NCBI GenBank assembly: GCA_038528385.1
Contig: JBCBET010000004.1
Location: 1 to 64,000 of the forward strand
Reading direction: 5' to 3'
Length of the DNA stretch: 64,000 nucleotides
Source: Shimia_B sp038528385
GTDB lineage: Bacteria > Pseudomonadota > Alphaproteobacteria > Rhodobacterales > Rhodobacteraceae
Program-made: the position numbers and the translations under genes
Shown here: positions 50,739-59,235 of the stretch, piece after piece
Position numbering within the stretch: the first letter of the stretch is position 1
Layout: every line of letters starts with the position of its first letter
The notes under the pieces: generated by a model
The model's database searches: none
The model's input: only the letters and a program-made list of their open reading frames with translations
Told to the model about the DNA's origin: nothing

Positions 50739-50936
50739 ATGTGTATCTCCCTCGAAGCGCTCGCGCTTTTCCTCACGCTCGTCGGCAGCGATCTCGTCAC
50801 GACGGGGCCCGACCGCATCACGGTCCACGCCACGGCCACCGACGCGCACTGGACCCCGAACGAAAAGGACCTCTGGTGCACCACGGCGCCCCAGAAGGAC
50901 GCCGCCGCGCGCCTGAAGAAGACGTCGCTCCGGTAG
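50739..50936 (+). CDS. Small protein, unknown function
   Basis: The 65-residue frame starts at ATG 50739 with AGGAG seven bases upstream. Codons almost all end in G or C like real genes here, which is not the case for the frame on the opposite strand. The N-terminus is hydrophobic (MCISLEALALFLTLVGSD), and the rest is polar with one cysteine (DLWCTT). No family was recognised. It lies between two leftward CoA-metabolism genes. Confidence 0.5.
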   Translation: MCISLEALALFLTLVGSDLVTTGPDRITVHATATDAHWTPNEKDLWCTTAPQKDAAARLKKTSLR

Positions 50937-50997
50937 CCCCGTCTTCTTTGTGCCTCGTACTTGAAATCCCGGGCTCTCCCCGCGCTCGGGCCCACGC

Positions 50998-52158
50998 TTA
51001 GGCCCCCAGCGCCCGCAGCAGATCCCGGCTTATGATGTGCCGCTGGATCTCGGACGTGCCGTCCCAGATCCGCTCCACCCGGGCATCGCGCCAGAATCGC
51101 TCCAGCGGGTAATCGTCCATGAGCCCCATCCCGCCATGGAGCTGGATCGCCGCATCGGTTACCCGGCCCAGCATCTCGGAGGCGTAGAGCTTGGCCTGCG
51201 CGATCTCGCGGTTGGCGGGCAACCCCTTGTCGAGCCGGTCGGCGCTGGCGAGCGTGAGGAGGTCTGCCGCGTCGATTTCCGTGATCATGTCGGCGAGCTG
51301 GAAGCTCACGCCCTGGAACTTGCCGATCTTCTGCCCGAACTGCTCGCGCTCGGCGGCGTAGGAGAGCGCGTAGTCGAAGGCGCGCCGCGCGCGGCCCACG
51401 CTCATGGCAGCTACAGTGATGCGCGTGGCGTAGAGCCAGTCGTTCATCACGGCAAAGCCCCCGTCGACCTCACCCAGGACGGCCGCGTCCGGCAGGCGGC
51501 ACTCGTCGAAGTCGAGGATCATGTTCCTGTAGCCCCGGTGGGAGACGGAGGCATAGCCCTCGCGGATCGTGAATCCCGGATGCCCGCGATCCACAAGAAA
51601 GCAGGTGATGCGCTTCTTCGGGCCCTTGGGCGTCGCATCCTCGCCCGTGGCGACGAAAACAATGCAGAAATCGGCGTGCTCGGCGCCGGAGATGAAATGC
51701 TTCGTCCCGTTCAGGATCCAGTCGCCCCCATCCCGTCGCGCGGCGCATTTCATGGAGCGCACGTCCGAGCCCGCGCCGGGCTCCGTCATGGCGAGCGCGT
51801 CCATCCTTCTGCCGCGCACGGCGGGCATGAGGTAGCGCTCCACCTGATCGCCTTCGCAGGCCATTAGGATGTTCTGCGGGCGGCCGAAGAAATGGGTGAG
51901 TGCCATGGAGCCGCGGCCGAGCTCGCGCTCCACAAGCGCGAATTCGAGATGCGAGAGCCCGGCGCAGCCGACGGCTTCGGGGAAGTTGCAGGCGTAAAAT
52001 CCGAGCTCCAGCGTCTTGCGCTTGATTTCCTTTGCAAGGTCGGGCGGCACATCGCCGGTGCGCTCCACCTCCGCTTCGTGGGGATAGATTTCCTTTTCGA
52101 CGAAGGCGCGGACCGTGGCCGCGATCATCTCTTGTTCGTCAGTGAGGCCGTATTGCAT
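50998..52158 (-). CDS. Acyl-CoA dehydrogenase
   Basis: The 386-residue protein has the ACAD N-terminal, middle and C-terminal domains: MTEPGAGSDVRSMKCAARRD with FAD contacts, WILNGTKHFISGAEHADFCI, AAEREQFGQKIGKFQGVSFQ and IQLHGGMGLMDDYPLERFWR. The terminal active-site region is RIWDGTSEIQRHIISRDLL. It oxidises an acyl-CoA to the enoyl-CoA, using ETF. Together with the caiD-like and ligase genes it may act on gamma-butyrobetainyl-CoA; the substrate is inferred. Confidence 0.9.
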   Translation of the reverse strand: MQYGLTDEQEMIAATVRAFVEKEIYPHEAEVERTGDVPPDLAKEIKRKTLELGFYACNFPEAVGCAGLSHLEFALVERELGRGSMALTHFFGRPQNILMACEGDQVERYLMPAVRGRRMDALAMTEPGAGSDVRSMKCAARRDGGDWILNGTKHFISGAEHADFCIVFVATGEDATPKGPKKRITCFLVDRGHPGFTIREGYASVSHRGYRNMILDFDECRLPDAAVLGEVDGGFAVMNDWLYATRITVAAMSVGRARRAFDYALSYAAEREQFGQKIGKFQGVSFQLADMITEIDAADLLTLASADRLDKGLPANREIAQAKLYASEMLGRVTDAAIQLHGGMGLMDDYPLERFWRDARVERIWDGTSEIQRHIISRDLLRALGA

Positions 52159-52454
52159 CGGGCTGGCTCCGGATCGGGTGGCGGGAAGGCGACATCACCA
52201 CCTCCCGGCCCAGCCGCCGCGTGCTCGTCCAGCGCTTGGGATCATCCAGCGCCGCCATGCCCAGATCAAAGACCATGGCGGCAGCGTAGCGAGGATCGCG
52301 CCCCGCGCCAGCGATTTCTATGCCCTGAAGCATCGCCGCCAGCCCCCGGTGCGGTCGCGCGCGGAGCGCGCCACCGAAGGCCGAAGCCTTCCAGGCTGAG
52401 GGGGAGGCGGGTGGGGCCTTTGCCGAACCGCGCGCGGGGCCAGCGGCGGGGCGC
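52159..52454. other. Gene-poor stretch upstream of the acyl-CoA dehydrogenase gene
   Basis: These 296 bases hold one minus-strand short frame (52139-52333, 64 codons) that overlaps the dehydrogenase start. Its codon use is mixed and its ribosome site poor, so it is not called as a gene. Nothing else was seen. Confidence 0.4.
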
Positions 52455-52757
52455 TCAGACCCGGTGGAAGCGCAGCGGCTTCGCCGTCCCGCGCGCGACA
52501 CTGCCTTGGGCTTCGAGGTCGATCTGCACGGTCTTCATCCACCAGCCCGCGGTCTTGCCGCCGGGAAAGAGCGCGGCGTCGGGGTGGGGCAGGAGCGCGG
52601 CCTTGGCCTCCGCCGCCGTGAGCCCCGGCGACGTCGGGGGCAGCACGGCGAGGAGGGCCGCTTTCATCGCGTCATACTTCGCCCGGTCCACCCGCGTCAC
52701 ATGCCCGGGCACGTTGACGTTGCGCACCTCGATCTTCTCGCCCGCCTCAGCTGGCAT
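52455..52757 (-). CDS. Conserved small protein (DUF6958-like)
   Basis: The 100-residue protein reads IEVRNVNVPGHVTRVDRAKY, AAEAKAALLPHPDAALFPGG and KTAGWWMKTVQIDLEAQGSV. I associate this pattern with the DUF6958 family, which has no established function. It overlaps the class II aldolase gene by 11 bases, so both are likely co-translated. Confidence 0.75.
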   Translation of the reverse strand: MPAEAGEKIEVRNVNVPGHVTRVDRAKYDAMKAALLAVLPPTSPGLTAAEAKAALLPHPDAALFPGGKTAGWWMKTVQIDLEAQGSVARGTAKPLRFHRV

Positions 52758-53493
52758 AATCGCTCCCCTCCGCGTCGAGGATCGCCTTCAGTTCCGCCAG
52801 GTGCCGGTCGCCCTGCTCGGGGTAGTCCTCGAGCTCGCGCGCGGTCTTCTCGGCCACGTCATCGGGCAGGACCCGCAGCGGACGGCCCGTTTGCAGCGCG
52901 AGAATGTAGGTCTGCGCCGCGCGCTCGAAGTAGTAGAGCCGGTTGAAGGTGTCGGCGACGGTGTCCCCGATGACGAGGATGCCGTGATTGCCCATGACCA
53001 TCACCTTCCGTTTCGGATCGGCAAATAGCGCGGCGCAGCGCGCACCCTCCTCCTCGAAGGCGAGCCCGCCGTAATTTTCGTCGATCACCGTGCGGCCATT
53101 GAAGGTGGCGCAGTTCTGATCGACGGGAGGCAGCGTGCTGTCGGCGAGTGCCGCGAGTGCCGTGGCGTAGGGCGAATGCACATGCATCGCGCAGCGCGCA
53201 TGGGCGCAATGCCGGTGCAGCCCGCCATGGAGCCCCCAGGCCGTGGGATCCGGCGCCTCCGGCCCCTCCATCGTCGCTGGGTCGTTCACGTCCACGACGA
53301 TCAGGTCCGAGGCCTTGATCCGCGCGAAATGCATCTGGTTCGGGTTCATCAGCACCCGCGTGCCCGCGGCGTCGATGGCGAGAGAGAAGTGGTTGGCCAC
53401 CGCCTCGTGCAAGTTGAGCCGCGCGGTCCAGCGGAACGCCGCCGCGAGATCCACCCGCGCCTGCCAGTGGTCCATGTTGGGGCGAGTCTGCAT
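52747..53493 (-). CDS. Class II aldolase/adducin-family protein
   Basis: The 248-residue protein has the zinc-binding HVHSPYATALAALADS, the glutamate in TVIDENYGGLAFEEEG and the third histidine in MVMGNHGILVIGDTVADTFN. Members split sugar phosphates or act on related hydroxy acids; the substrate is unknown. A hairpin pair lies just upstream, between this gene and the arsC remnant. Confidence 0.9.
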   Translation of the reverse strand: MQTRPNMDHWQARVDLAAAFRWTARLNLHEAVANHFSLAIDAAGTRVLMNPNQMHFARIKASDLIVVDVNDPATMEGPEAPDPTAWGLHGGLHRHCAHARCAMHVHSPYATALAALADSTLPPVDQNCATFNGRTVIDENYGGLAFEEEGARCAALFADPKRKVMVMGNHGILVIGDTVADTFNRLYYFERAAQTYILALQTGRPLRVLPDDVAEKTARELEDYPEQGDRHLAELKAILDAEGSDYAS

Positions 53494-53515
53494 GGTTTGT
53501 CTCCTCGGGCGGTGC

Positions 53516-53541
53516 GCAGCATTTTCCGAAGAAAATGCTGC
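53516..53541 (-). terminator. Tetraloop hairpin A (UUCG loop on the minus strand)
   Basis: GCAGCATTTTC, loop CGAA, then GAAAATGCTGC make a perfect 11-bp stem. Read on the minus strand the loop is TTCG, a very stable RNA tetraloop. It lies downstream of the leftward arsC remnant and upstream of the aldolase gene, as a terminator between them would. Confidence 0.6.
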
Positions 53542-53557
53542 ATATCAGGGGCTCGCT

Positions 53558-53579
53558 AGGATTTTCTTCGGAAAATCCT
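53558..53579 (+). terminator. Tetraloop hairpin B
   Basis: AGGATTTTC, loop TTCG, then GAAAATCCT make a perfect 9-bp stem that touches the stop codon of the arsC remnant. It is the inverse orientation of hairpin A, 16 bases away. Together they could end transcription in both directions. Confidence 0.55.
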
Positions 53580-53753
53580 TCATTCCGGCAGGCGCTGGCC
53601 CGCCTCGTCGATCAGGAGGTCGCCGTCTTCCTTTGCCCGGGGGCCGGTGGGCCAGGTCTCTAGCAGGTCGAGCACCGCGCCCGCGCCCCGGATGATCCGG
53701 ACCACGTTGCGCGAGGTGCCGCAGTCCGGGTTGTGGTGAATCACGATGTTCAT
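53580..53753 (-). pseudogene. arsC: Arsenate reductase (ArsC) remnant with in-frame internal deletion
   Basis: The 57-codon frame begins MNIVIHHNPDCGTSRNVVRI, which is the catalytic N-terminus of ArsC with its cysteine. It then jumps directly to AVLDLLETWPTGPRAKEDGD and the usual ArsC end. About 75 codons in the middle are missing, including the arginines needed for arsenate binding, so the product cannot be a working reductase. The frame is intact, which points to a clean deletion. It lies 19 bases downstream of the topoisomerase gene on the same strand. Confidence 0.8.
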
Positions 53754-53772
53754 CGCCCGAAGCGTGACGGCT

Positions 53773-54741
53773 TCAGGCGAGCAGGGCAAGGAGGGCGCGC
53801 TCCGACCGGCGCAGGCCCCGGGGCCCTTCGGGCACGGCGGGCGTGTCCGCGTCGCTCAGCGCGATGACATCGGGGTGGATGTAGCTCGTGCGCGCGATGG
53901 TGGCGGTGTTGTGGAGCCGCGCTGCCGCGGCCTCCGACATGGCCTTGATCGTGGGGCGCGGCGTGGCGAGCGCCACCTCGAGCGCCGCCGCCGATCCCGA
54001 CCAGGTGCGGAATGTCTTGGCCGTGAGCCCGTCTTCGGCCGTGGCCGCGCGGAGCCAGTCATTCACGTGTTCGGGCCCGATCCCGCGCGGTCCCTCGCCC
54101 GCGTCATAGGCCATGAGTTCGGCGCCGGGCAGATCCTCGAGCGCCTCGAGCGCGCGTTGGAGCGTGGCATCCTTCAGCGCCGCGTCCACCTGCGTGCCGC
54201 CCTTGCCGGGAAAGCTCACCGCGATCCCGTCCTGCCCCAGCCGCACGTGATCGGTGCGCAGCGTCGTGGCGCCGAAGGTCTCGTTCTCCTCGGCATAGTC
54301 CGGCGTGCCCACGCGGAGCGCGGCGCGGTCCATGAGGCGCAGGCAGGTGGCGATGGCGAAGGCGGGCTCGGCGGGGCTGCCGTCCGCCAATTCCCGCGTC
54401 AGCCGCCGACGGAGCGCGGGCAGCGCCGCGCCAAAGCGCGCGAGGTCGTCGAATTTCGTGCGCGCGCGGTGCTCGGTCCAGTCGGGGTGGTAGCGGTATT
54501 GCTTTCGCTCCCGCGCGTCGAGGCCGGTGGCCAGGAGATGCCCGTTGGGTTTCGGGCTGATCCAGACATCGGCATAGGCGGGCAGGACGGCGAGCGCCTC
54601 GATCCGGCTCCGCTCCGCGCGGTCCTCGATGCGCGTGCCGTCGGGCGCGCGGTAGCTCCAGCCCCGGCCCGCGCGGCGGCGCGTGATGCCCGGGCGGTCA
54701 TCGGGGTACCAGACGAGGGAGGCGGGCAAAGCTGCGTCCAT
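53773..54741 (-). CDS. DNA topoisomerase IB
   Basis: The 322-residue protein is of the poxvirus-like bacterial TopIB type. It shows ARERKQYRYHPDWTEHRART, catalytic RLMDRAALRVGTPDYAEENE, GKGGTQVDAALKD, the arginine in TAKTFRTWSGS and the nucleophilic tyrosine in TIARTSYIHPDVI. It relaxes supercoils through a 3'-phosphotyrosine. ATG at 54741 fits the family; upstream ATGs at 54786 and 54777 remain possible because no ribosome site is strong. Confidence 0.92.
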   Translation of the reverse strand: MDAALPASLVWYPDDRPGITRRRAGRGWSYRAPDGTRIEDRAERSRIEALAVLPAYADVWISPKPNGHLLATGLDARERKQYRYHPDWTEHRARTKFDDLARFGAALPALRRRLTRELADGSPAEPAFAIATCLRLMDRAALRVGTPDYAEENETFGATTLRTDHVRLGQDGIAVSFPGKGGTQVDAALKDATLQRALEALEDLPGAELMAYDAGEGPRGIGPEHVNDWLRAATAEDGLTAKTFRTWSGSAAALEVALATPRPTIKAMSEAAAARLHNTATIARTSYIHPDVIALSDADTPAVPEGPRGLRRSERALLALLA

Positions 54742-54856
54742 GGCAGGAGAACCGCTCCGCCCGGTTCTCGGTTTCATCCCCCGCACGGTTTCGTCTCCGG
54801 CACGGTTTCATGGAGTTGTCACTTGCGGGTGCCTTTGGGCAGTGGAATGCTATGCC

Positions 54857-56650
54857 ATGGCTGATCTCAAGACATGGGCAGAGGTCGCGCCGCGCCTCGT
54901 GGCGGTGGCCGCGGGCCGCGCGGCGGCCGATCGCGTGATCCGGGGCGGGCGCGTGGTGAACGTGCATACCCGCGAGGTGCTCGACTGGGAGGTGGCCATC
55001 GCGGCGGGGCGCTTCGCCTATGTGGGCCCCGATGCGGGGCATTGCGTGGGGCCCGACACGGAGGTGACCGATGCCGGCGGGCGCTACGTGATCCCCGGCC
55101 TCTGCGACGGACACATGCACATCGAGTCGGGCATGCTCACGCCCGCCGAGTTTGCCGCCGCCGTCATCCCCCACGGCACGACCACCCTCTTCACCGATCC
55201 CCACGAGATCGCCAACGTCCTCGGGCTCGAGGGCGTGCGGATGATGCATGACGAGGCGCTGATGCAGCCCGTCAACATCTTTACCCAGATGCCTTCTTGC
55301 GCGCCCTCGGCGCCGGGGCTCGAGACCACCGGGTTCGAGATCACGGCCGACGACGTGGCCGAGGCCATGGCCTGGCCGGGCATCATCGGGCTGGGGGAGA
55401 TGATGAATTTCCCCGGGGTCGTGAACGGCGATACGCAGATGCTGGCCGAGATCGCCGCCACGCAGGCGGCGGGCAGAACGGTGGGCGGGCATTACGCCTC
55501 CCCCGATCTCGGCGCGGCCTTCCACGCCTATGCCGCGGGTGGCCCGGCGGACGACCACGAGGGCACTTCGGAGGCCGACGCCATCGCCAGGACGCGGCAG
55601 GGGATGCGCGCCATGCTCCGCCTGGGCTCGGCCTGGTACGACGTGGAGCGCCAGATCACGGCCATCACGGAAAAGGGGCTCGACCCGCGGAACTTCATCC
55701 TCTGCACCGACGATTGCTTCGCCGGGACGCTGGTGGGGGAGGGACACATGGACCGCGTGGTGCGGCACGCCATCGCCTGCGGCTGCGATCCGCTCGTGGC
55801 GCTGCAGATGGCGACGGTGAACACGGCCACGCATTTCGGGCTCGAGCGCGAGCTCGGGTCGATTGCGCCGGGGCGGCGGGCCGATCTGATCCTGACGTCT
55901 TCCCTCGAAGACTTGCCCGTCGAGCAGGTCATCGCGCGCGGTGTCACGGTGGCCGAGGCGGGTGCGCTCAAGGTCGACTGCACGCATTACGACTGGCCCG
56001 CCCGGGCGCGGCAGACGGTGCGCATGGGCGTGGAGAAGACCGCCGCCGACTTCGAGATCGAGGCGCCCGCGGGCGCCAACCACGTGACCGCCCGCGTCAT
56101 CGGCGTGGTGGAGAACCAGGCGCCGACGACGGCGCTGAGCGCCGAATTGCCGGTGGTGGACGGGCGCGTGGAGGCCCATGGCGACGTGTGCCAGATCGCC
56201 CTCGTGGAGCGGCACCGGGCCACGGGCGGCGTCACGAACGCCTTCGTGTCGGGCTTCGGCTATGCGGAGCCCATGGCGCTGGCCTCCACGGTGGCCCATG
56301 ACAGTCACCACATGATCGTGGTGGGCACCGACCGCGAAAACATGGCCGCCGCAGCCAACAGGCTCTCCCAGGTGGGGGGCGGGATGTGCGTGTATCGCGC
56401 GGGCGAGGAAGCCGCGCTCGTGGAACTTCCCATCGCGGGGCTCATGTCGGACGCGCCCGCCGCGGAGGTGGCGCGCAAGGCCGATGCGGTGCTCGCGGCC
56501 ATGAAGGCGGCGGGCTGCACGCTCAACAACGCCCATATGCAGCACTCGCTTCTGGCGCTCGTGGTCATCCCGGAGCTCAGGATCTCCGATCTCGGCCTCG
56601 TGGACGTGCGGACATTCGAGCTTGTGGAGCTCTTTGAAGAAGTGCGATGA
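54857..56650 (+). CDS. ade: Adenine deaminase
   Basis: The 597-residue amidohydrolase has the metal-binding GLCDGHMHIESGMLTPAEFA, IGLGEMMNFPGVVNGD and CTDDCFAGTLVGEGHMDR motifs. The C-terminal domain includes THYDWPARARQTVRMG and ASTVAHDSHHMIVVGTDREN, typical of Ade. It converts adenine to hypoxanthine and ammonia in purine salvage. ATG at 54857 starts the recognised sequence. It precedes the AMP nucleosidase gene, which makes adenine from AMP, so the two form a pathway. Confidence 0.94.
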   Translation: MADLKTWAEVAPRLVAVAAGRAAADRVIRGGRVVNVHTREVLDWEVAIAAGRFAYVGPDAGHCVGPDTEVTDAGGRYVIPGLCDGHMHIESGMLTPAEFAAAVIPHGTTTLFTDPHEIANVLGLEGVRMMHDEALMQPVNIFTQMPSCAPSAPGLETTGFEITADDVAEAMAWPGIIGLGEMMNFPGVVNGDTQMLAEIAATQAAGRTVGGHYASPDLGAAFHAYAAGGPADDHEGTSEADAIARTRQGMRAMLRLGSAWYDVERQITAITEKGLDPRNFILCTDDCFAGTLVGEGHMDRVVRHAIACGCDPLVALQMATVNTATHFGLERELGSIAPGRRADLILTSSLEDLPVEQVIARGVTVAEAGALKVDCTHYDWPARARQTVRMGVEKTAADFEIEAPAGANHVTARVIGVVENQAPTTALSAELPVVDGRVEAHGDVCQIALVERHRATGGVTNAFVSGFGYAEPMALASTVAHDSHHMIVVGTDRENMAAAANRLSQVGGGMCVYRAGEEAALVELPIAGLMSDAPAAEVARKADAVLAAMKAAGCTLNNAHMQHSLLALVVIPELRISDLGLVDVRTFELVELFEEVR

Positions 56651-56715
56651 GGCGGGGGACCGCGCGCGGCCGCCGCGCGCGCCGTGCCGAGACCGCTCAA
56701 GCCCTCGCGGCGGGG

Positions 56716-56739
56716 CACGAATTTCCGAAGAAATTCGTG
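56716..56739 (-). terminator. Tetraloop hairpin C (UUCG loop on the minus strand)
   Basis: CACGAATTTC, loop CGAA, then GAAATTCGTG give a perfect 10-bp stem between ade and amn, both read rightward. In this orientation the stable UUCG loop would be in a leftward transcript, so it is more than a simple ade terminator. Its stem nearly equals hairpin D at 62666. Confidence 0.5.
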
Positions 56740-56771
56740 GGACCGGCCGGGAGAGCCGAAGGACAGACCAG

Positions 56772-58250
56772 ATGAACGACCAGAACCGCCCCATCGCCAC
56801 GCCCGACCTCGCGCCCGCCGCGTTCTTCGACGATGCGGCGGCGGCCGTGGAGCGCCTGCAGACGCTCTACGACGCCGCGGTGCATTTCCTCACCGAGCGT
56901 TTCTCCGCTGCGCTGGCGGGGGAGGTGCCGCGCTCCCGCATGCGGGCGTTTTATCCCGAGATCCGCATCTCCACGACGAGCTATGCCAGCATCGACTCCC
57001 GGCTCTCCTTCGGCCATGTGGCCGAGCCCGGCACCTATGCCACCACGATCACGCGCCCCGATCTTTTCGGCAATTACCTCCGCCAACAGCTCAAGCTCCT
57101 CATGGAGAACCACGGCATCCGGGTGATGATCGGACCCTCCGCCACGCCCATGCCCGTGCATTTCGCCGTGGCGGGCCATCCCGACCTCGTCGTACCCCAG
57201 GACGGCGCCGCGCCCTTCACGCTGCGCGATGTCTTCGACGTGCCGGACCTGTCCACGACCAACGATGAGATCGTGAACGGCTACGGTTACCACTACCCCG
57301 ACGGGGCGGGCCCGCTCGCGCCCTTCACGGCGCAGCGCATCGATTACTCGCTCGCGCGGCTCAGCCACTACACGGCCACCGATGCCGACCATTTCCAGAA
57401 CCACGTCCTCTTCACCAACTACCAGTTCTACGTGGAGGAGTTCGAGGCCTACGCGCGGGAGAAGCTCGACGATCCGGCGTCGGGCTACACCTCTTTCGTG
57501 GCCACGGGAAACCAGGAGATCACGACGCCCGACGGCGTGATCGAGACCCCCGCCAAGCTGCCGCAGATGCCCACCTATCACCTCAAACGGGACGGCGGCG
57601 CGGGCATCACGCTCGTCAATATCGGCGTGGGGCCCTCCAATGCGAAGACCGCCACAGACCACATCGCGGTCCTGCGCCCCCATGCCTGGCTCATGGTGGG
57701 GCATTGCGCGGGGCTCCGGAACTCCCAGCAGCTGGGCGATTTCGTGCTGGGCCACGGCTACCTGCGCGAGGATCACGTGCTCGATGACGATCTGCCCGTC
57801 TGGGTGCCGATCCCGGCGCTGGCGGAAATCCAGACCTCGCTCGAGCAGGCGGTGGCGGAGGTCTCCGGCCTCGAGGGCTACGAGCTCAAGCGCCTGATGC
57901 GCACGGGCACGGTGGCCACCATCGACAACCGGAACTGGGAGCTGCGCGACCAGTCCGGCCCGGTGCAGCGTCTGAGCCAGTCCCGCGCCATCGCGCTCGA
58001 CATGGAAAGCGCCACGATCGCGGCCAACGGATACCGCTTCCGCGTCCCCTACGGCACGCTCCTCTGCGTTTCCGACAAGCCGCTCCACGGCGAGCTGAAG
58101 CTGCCGGGCATGGCCACGGATTTCTACCGCACCCAGGTCTCGCGGCACCTCAAGATCGGCATTCGCGCCATGGAAACCATCCGCGACATGCCCCTCGAAC
58201 GCATCCACAGCCGCAAGTTGCGCTCCTTCGAGGAGACCGCGTTCCTCTGA
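56772..58250 (+). CDS. amn: AMP nucleosidase
   Basis: The 492-residue protein has the N-terminal AMP-nucleosidase domain (RMRAFYPEIRISTTSYASID) and a C-terminal nucleoside-phosphorylase fold (LVNIGVGPSNAKTATDHIAV; MVGHCAGLRNSQQLGDFVLG; AIALDMESATIAANGYRF). It splits AMP into adenine and ribose-5-phosphate. ATG at 56772 has AAGGA upstream. With ade it converts AMP to hypoxanthine. Confidence 0.95.
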   Translation: MNDQNRPIATPDLAPAAFFDDAAAAVERLQTLYDAAVHFLTERFSAALAGEVPRSRMRAFYPEIRISTTSYASIDSRLSFGHVAEPGTYATTITRPDLFGNYLRQQLKLLMENHGIRVMIGPSATPMPVHFAVAGHPDLVVPQDGAAPFTLRDVFDVPDLSTTNDEIVNGYGYHYPDGAGPLAPFTAQRIDYSLARLSHYTATDADHFQNHVLFTNYQFYVEEFEAYAREKLDDPASGYTSFVATGNQEITTPDGVIETPAKLPQMPTYHLKRDGGAGITLVNIGVGPSNAKTATDHIAVLRPHAWLMVGHCAGLRNSQQLGDFVLGHGYLREDHVLDDDLPVWVPIPALAEIQTSLEQAVAEVSGLEGYELKRLMRTGTVATIDNRNWELRDQSGPVQRLSQSRAIALDMESATIAANGYRFRVPYGTLLCVSDKPLHGELKLPGMATDFYRTQVSRHLKIGIRAMETIRDMPLERIHSRKLRSFEETAFL

Positions 58251-58392
58251 TCGCGTCTTTCGAGCCACGTGCGGGGGCGAAAAATCGCATGAATTAAGGG
58301 TTTTTAGGCCACTAATTCTTGTGTGGTGCCCCAACATAACGCTAACGTGCCCAAATGAGGCCCGAGATTTGGGCAGTGAAGGAGATAACAAC

Positions 58393-58680
58393 ATGGCCAA
58401 ACCAATGACCAAGACCCAGCTCGTGGCCGCCCTCGCCGAGGCGATGGAAAGCGACAAGAAATCCGCCGGCGCGGCCCTCGACGCTGTCTGCGACGTCATC
58501 ACCAAGGAAGTGTCCGGCGGCGGCGCGGTGACCCTGCCCGGCGTGGGCAAGATCTACTGCCGCGAGCGGCCCGAGCGCATGGTCCGTAACCCGGCCACCG
58601 GCGAGCAGATCAAGAAGGACGCCGACAAGGTCGTCAAGATGACGATCGCCAAGGCGCTCAAGGAGAGCGTCAACGGCTAA
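58393..58680 (+). CDS. HU-family DNA-binding protein
   Basis: The 95-residue protein has the HU fold (MTKTQLVAALAEAMESDKKS; GAVTLPGVGKIYCRERPERM; VRNPATGEQIKKDADK). The DNA-contacting arm carries RNPATGE. HU bends and compacts DNA. A perfect AAGGAG site precedes ATG at 58393, and a strong terminator follows, so it is a single-gene unit with high expression expected. Confidence 0.95.
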   Translation: MAKPMTKTQLVAALAEAMESDKKSAGAALDAVCDVITKEVSGGGAVTLPGVGKIYCRERPERMVRNPATGEQIKKDADKVVKMTIAKALKESVNG

Positions 58681-58704
58681 ACGCCGACCCCCGAATTTTT
58701 CGAA

Positions 58705-58733
58705 GGCCGCTCGCCCCGCGCGAGCGGCCTTTT
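58705..58733 (+). terminator. Intrinsic terminator of the HU gene
   Basis: GGCCGCTCG, a seven-base loop, CGAGCGGCC and then TTTT form a textbook rho-independent terminator 25 bases after the HU stop codon. Confidence 0.9.
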
Positions 58734-58802
58734 CCGTCTCTTCATGGTTAATCCTTTCGCAAGCTTTCTGCGGGTAAGCACGGTTAACCAAAGGAGAGAG
58801 CG

Positions 58803-59183
58803 ATGCATGTACGTGAAGTGAACTCGGCCAAGGTGTCTGGTATCGGCGGGTTCTTCATCCGGGCCCGTGACCCCGGCAAGATGCGCGCCTGGTACCGCGA
58901 CGTGCTGGGCATCGGGCGCGCCGATGACGTGGTCTGGCAGCAGGCGCCGGGGCCCACGATCTTTGCCCCCTATGCGGAGCGCAGCACCTATTTCGGGCGT
59001 CAGGACCAGTCGTTCATGCTGAATTTCCGGGTGGATAACCTCGCCGCCATGATCGAGGAACTCACCGCCACGGGCATCCGCGTGGAAACGCGCCCCGGTG
59101 AGTGGGACAACGATACCGGTCGCTTTGCCCGCATCCATGACCCGGAGGGTAACCCCATCGAGCTCTGGGAGCCCGCCGCCTGA
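58803..59183 (+). CDS. VOC-family (glyoxalase/bleomycin resistance-like) protein
   Basis: The 126-residue protein has the paired beta-alpha-beta-beta-beta VOC units (GIGGFFIRARDPGKMRAWYR; FMLNFRVDNLAAMIEEL) ending in IHDPEGNPIELWEP, with the metal-ligand glutamate. The function is unknown, as for most short VOC proteins. AAGGAG precedes the ATG. Confidence 0.9.
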   Translation: MHVREVNSAKVSGIGGFFIRARDPGKMRAWYRDVLGIGRADDVVWQQAPGPTIFAPYAERSTYFGRQDQSFMLNFRVDNLAAMIEELTATGIRVETRPGEWDNDTGRFARIHDPEGNPIELWEPAA

Positions 59184-59235
59184 TCCGGGCCAACGCCCTC
59201 TGGCCCCGCGGGGCCGGGGCGCGTATGGCGCGGGC

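Noticed and set aside
50552..50740. Minus-strand 62-codon frame starting at CATG with a good ribosome site
   Set aside because: Codon use is poor (TTA, GTA, CGA, AGG), and it runs into the acyl-CoA ligase start; the plus-strand frame has much better codon use.
48544..50916. Plus-strand open frame of 790 codons
   Set aside because: It is antisense to the ADP-forming acyl-CoA ligase and is a low-complexity Arg-rich translation.
52139..52333. Minus-strand 64-codon frame upstream of the acyl-CoA dehydrogenase gene
   Set aside because: It has a weak ribosome site, overlaps the dehydrogenase start and matches no recognised family; evidence is too thin for a call.
54698..56800. Minus-strand open frame of 700 codons
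   Set aside because: It is antisense to adenine deaminase, which shows all catalytic motifs.
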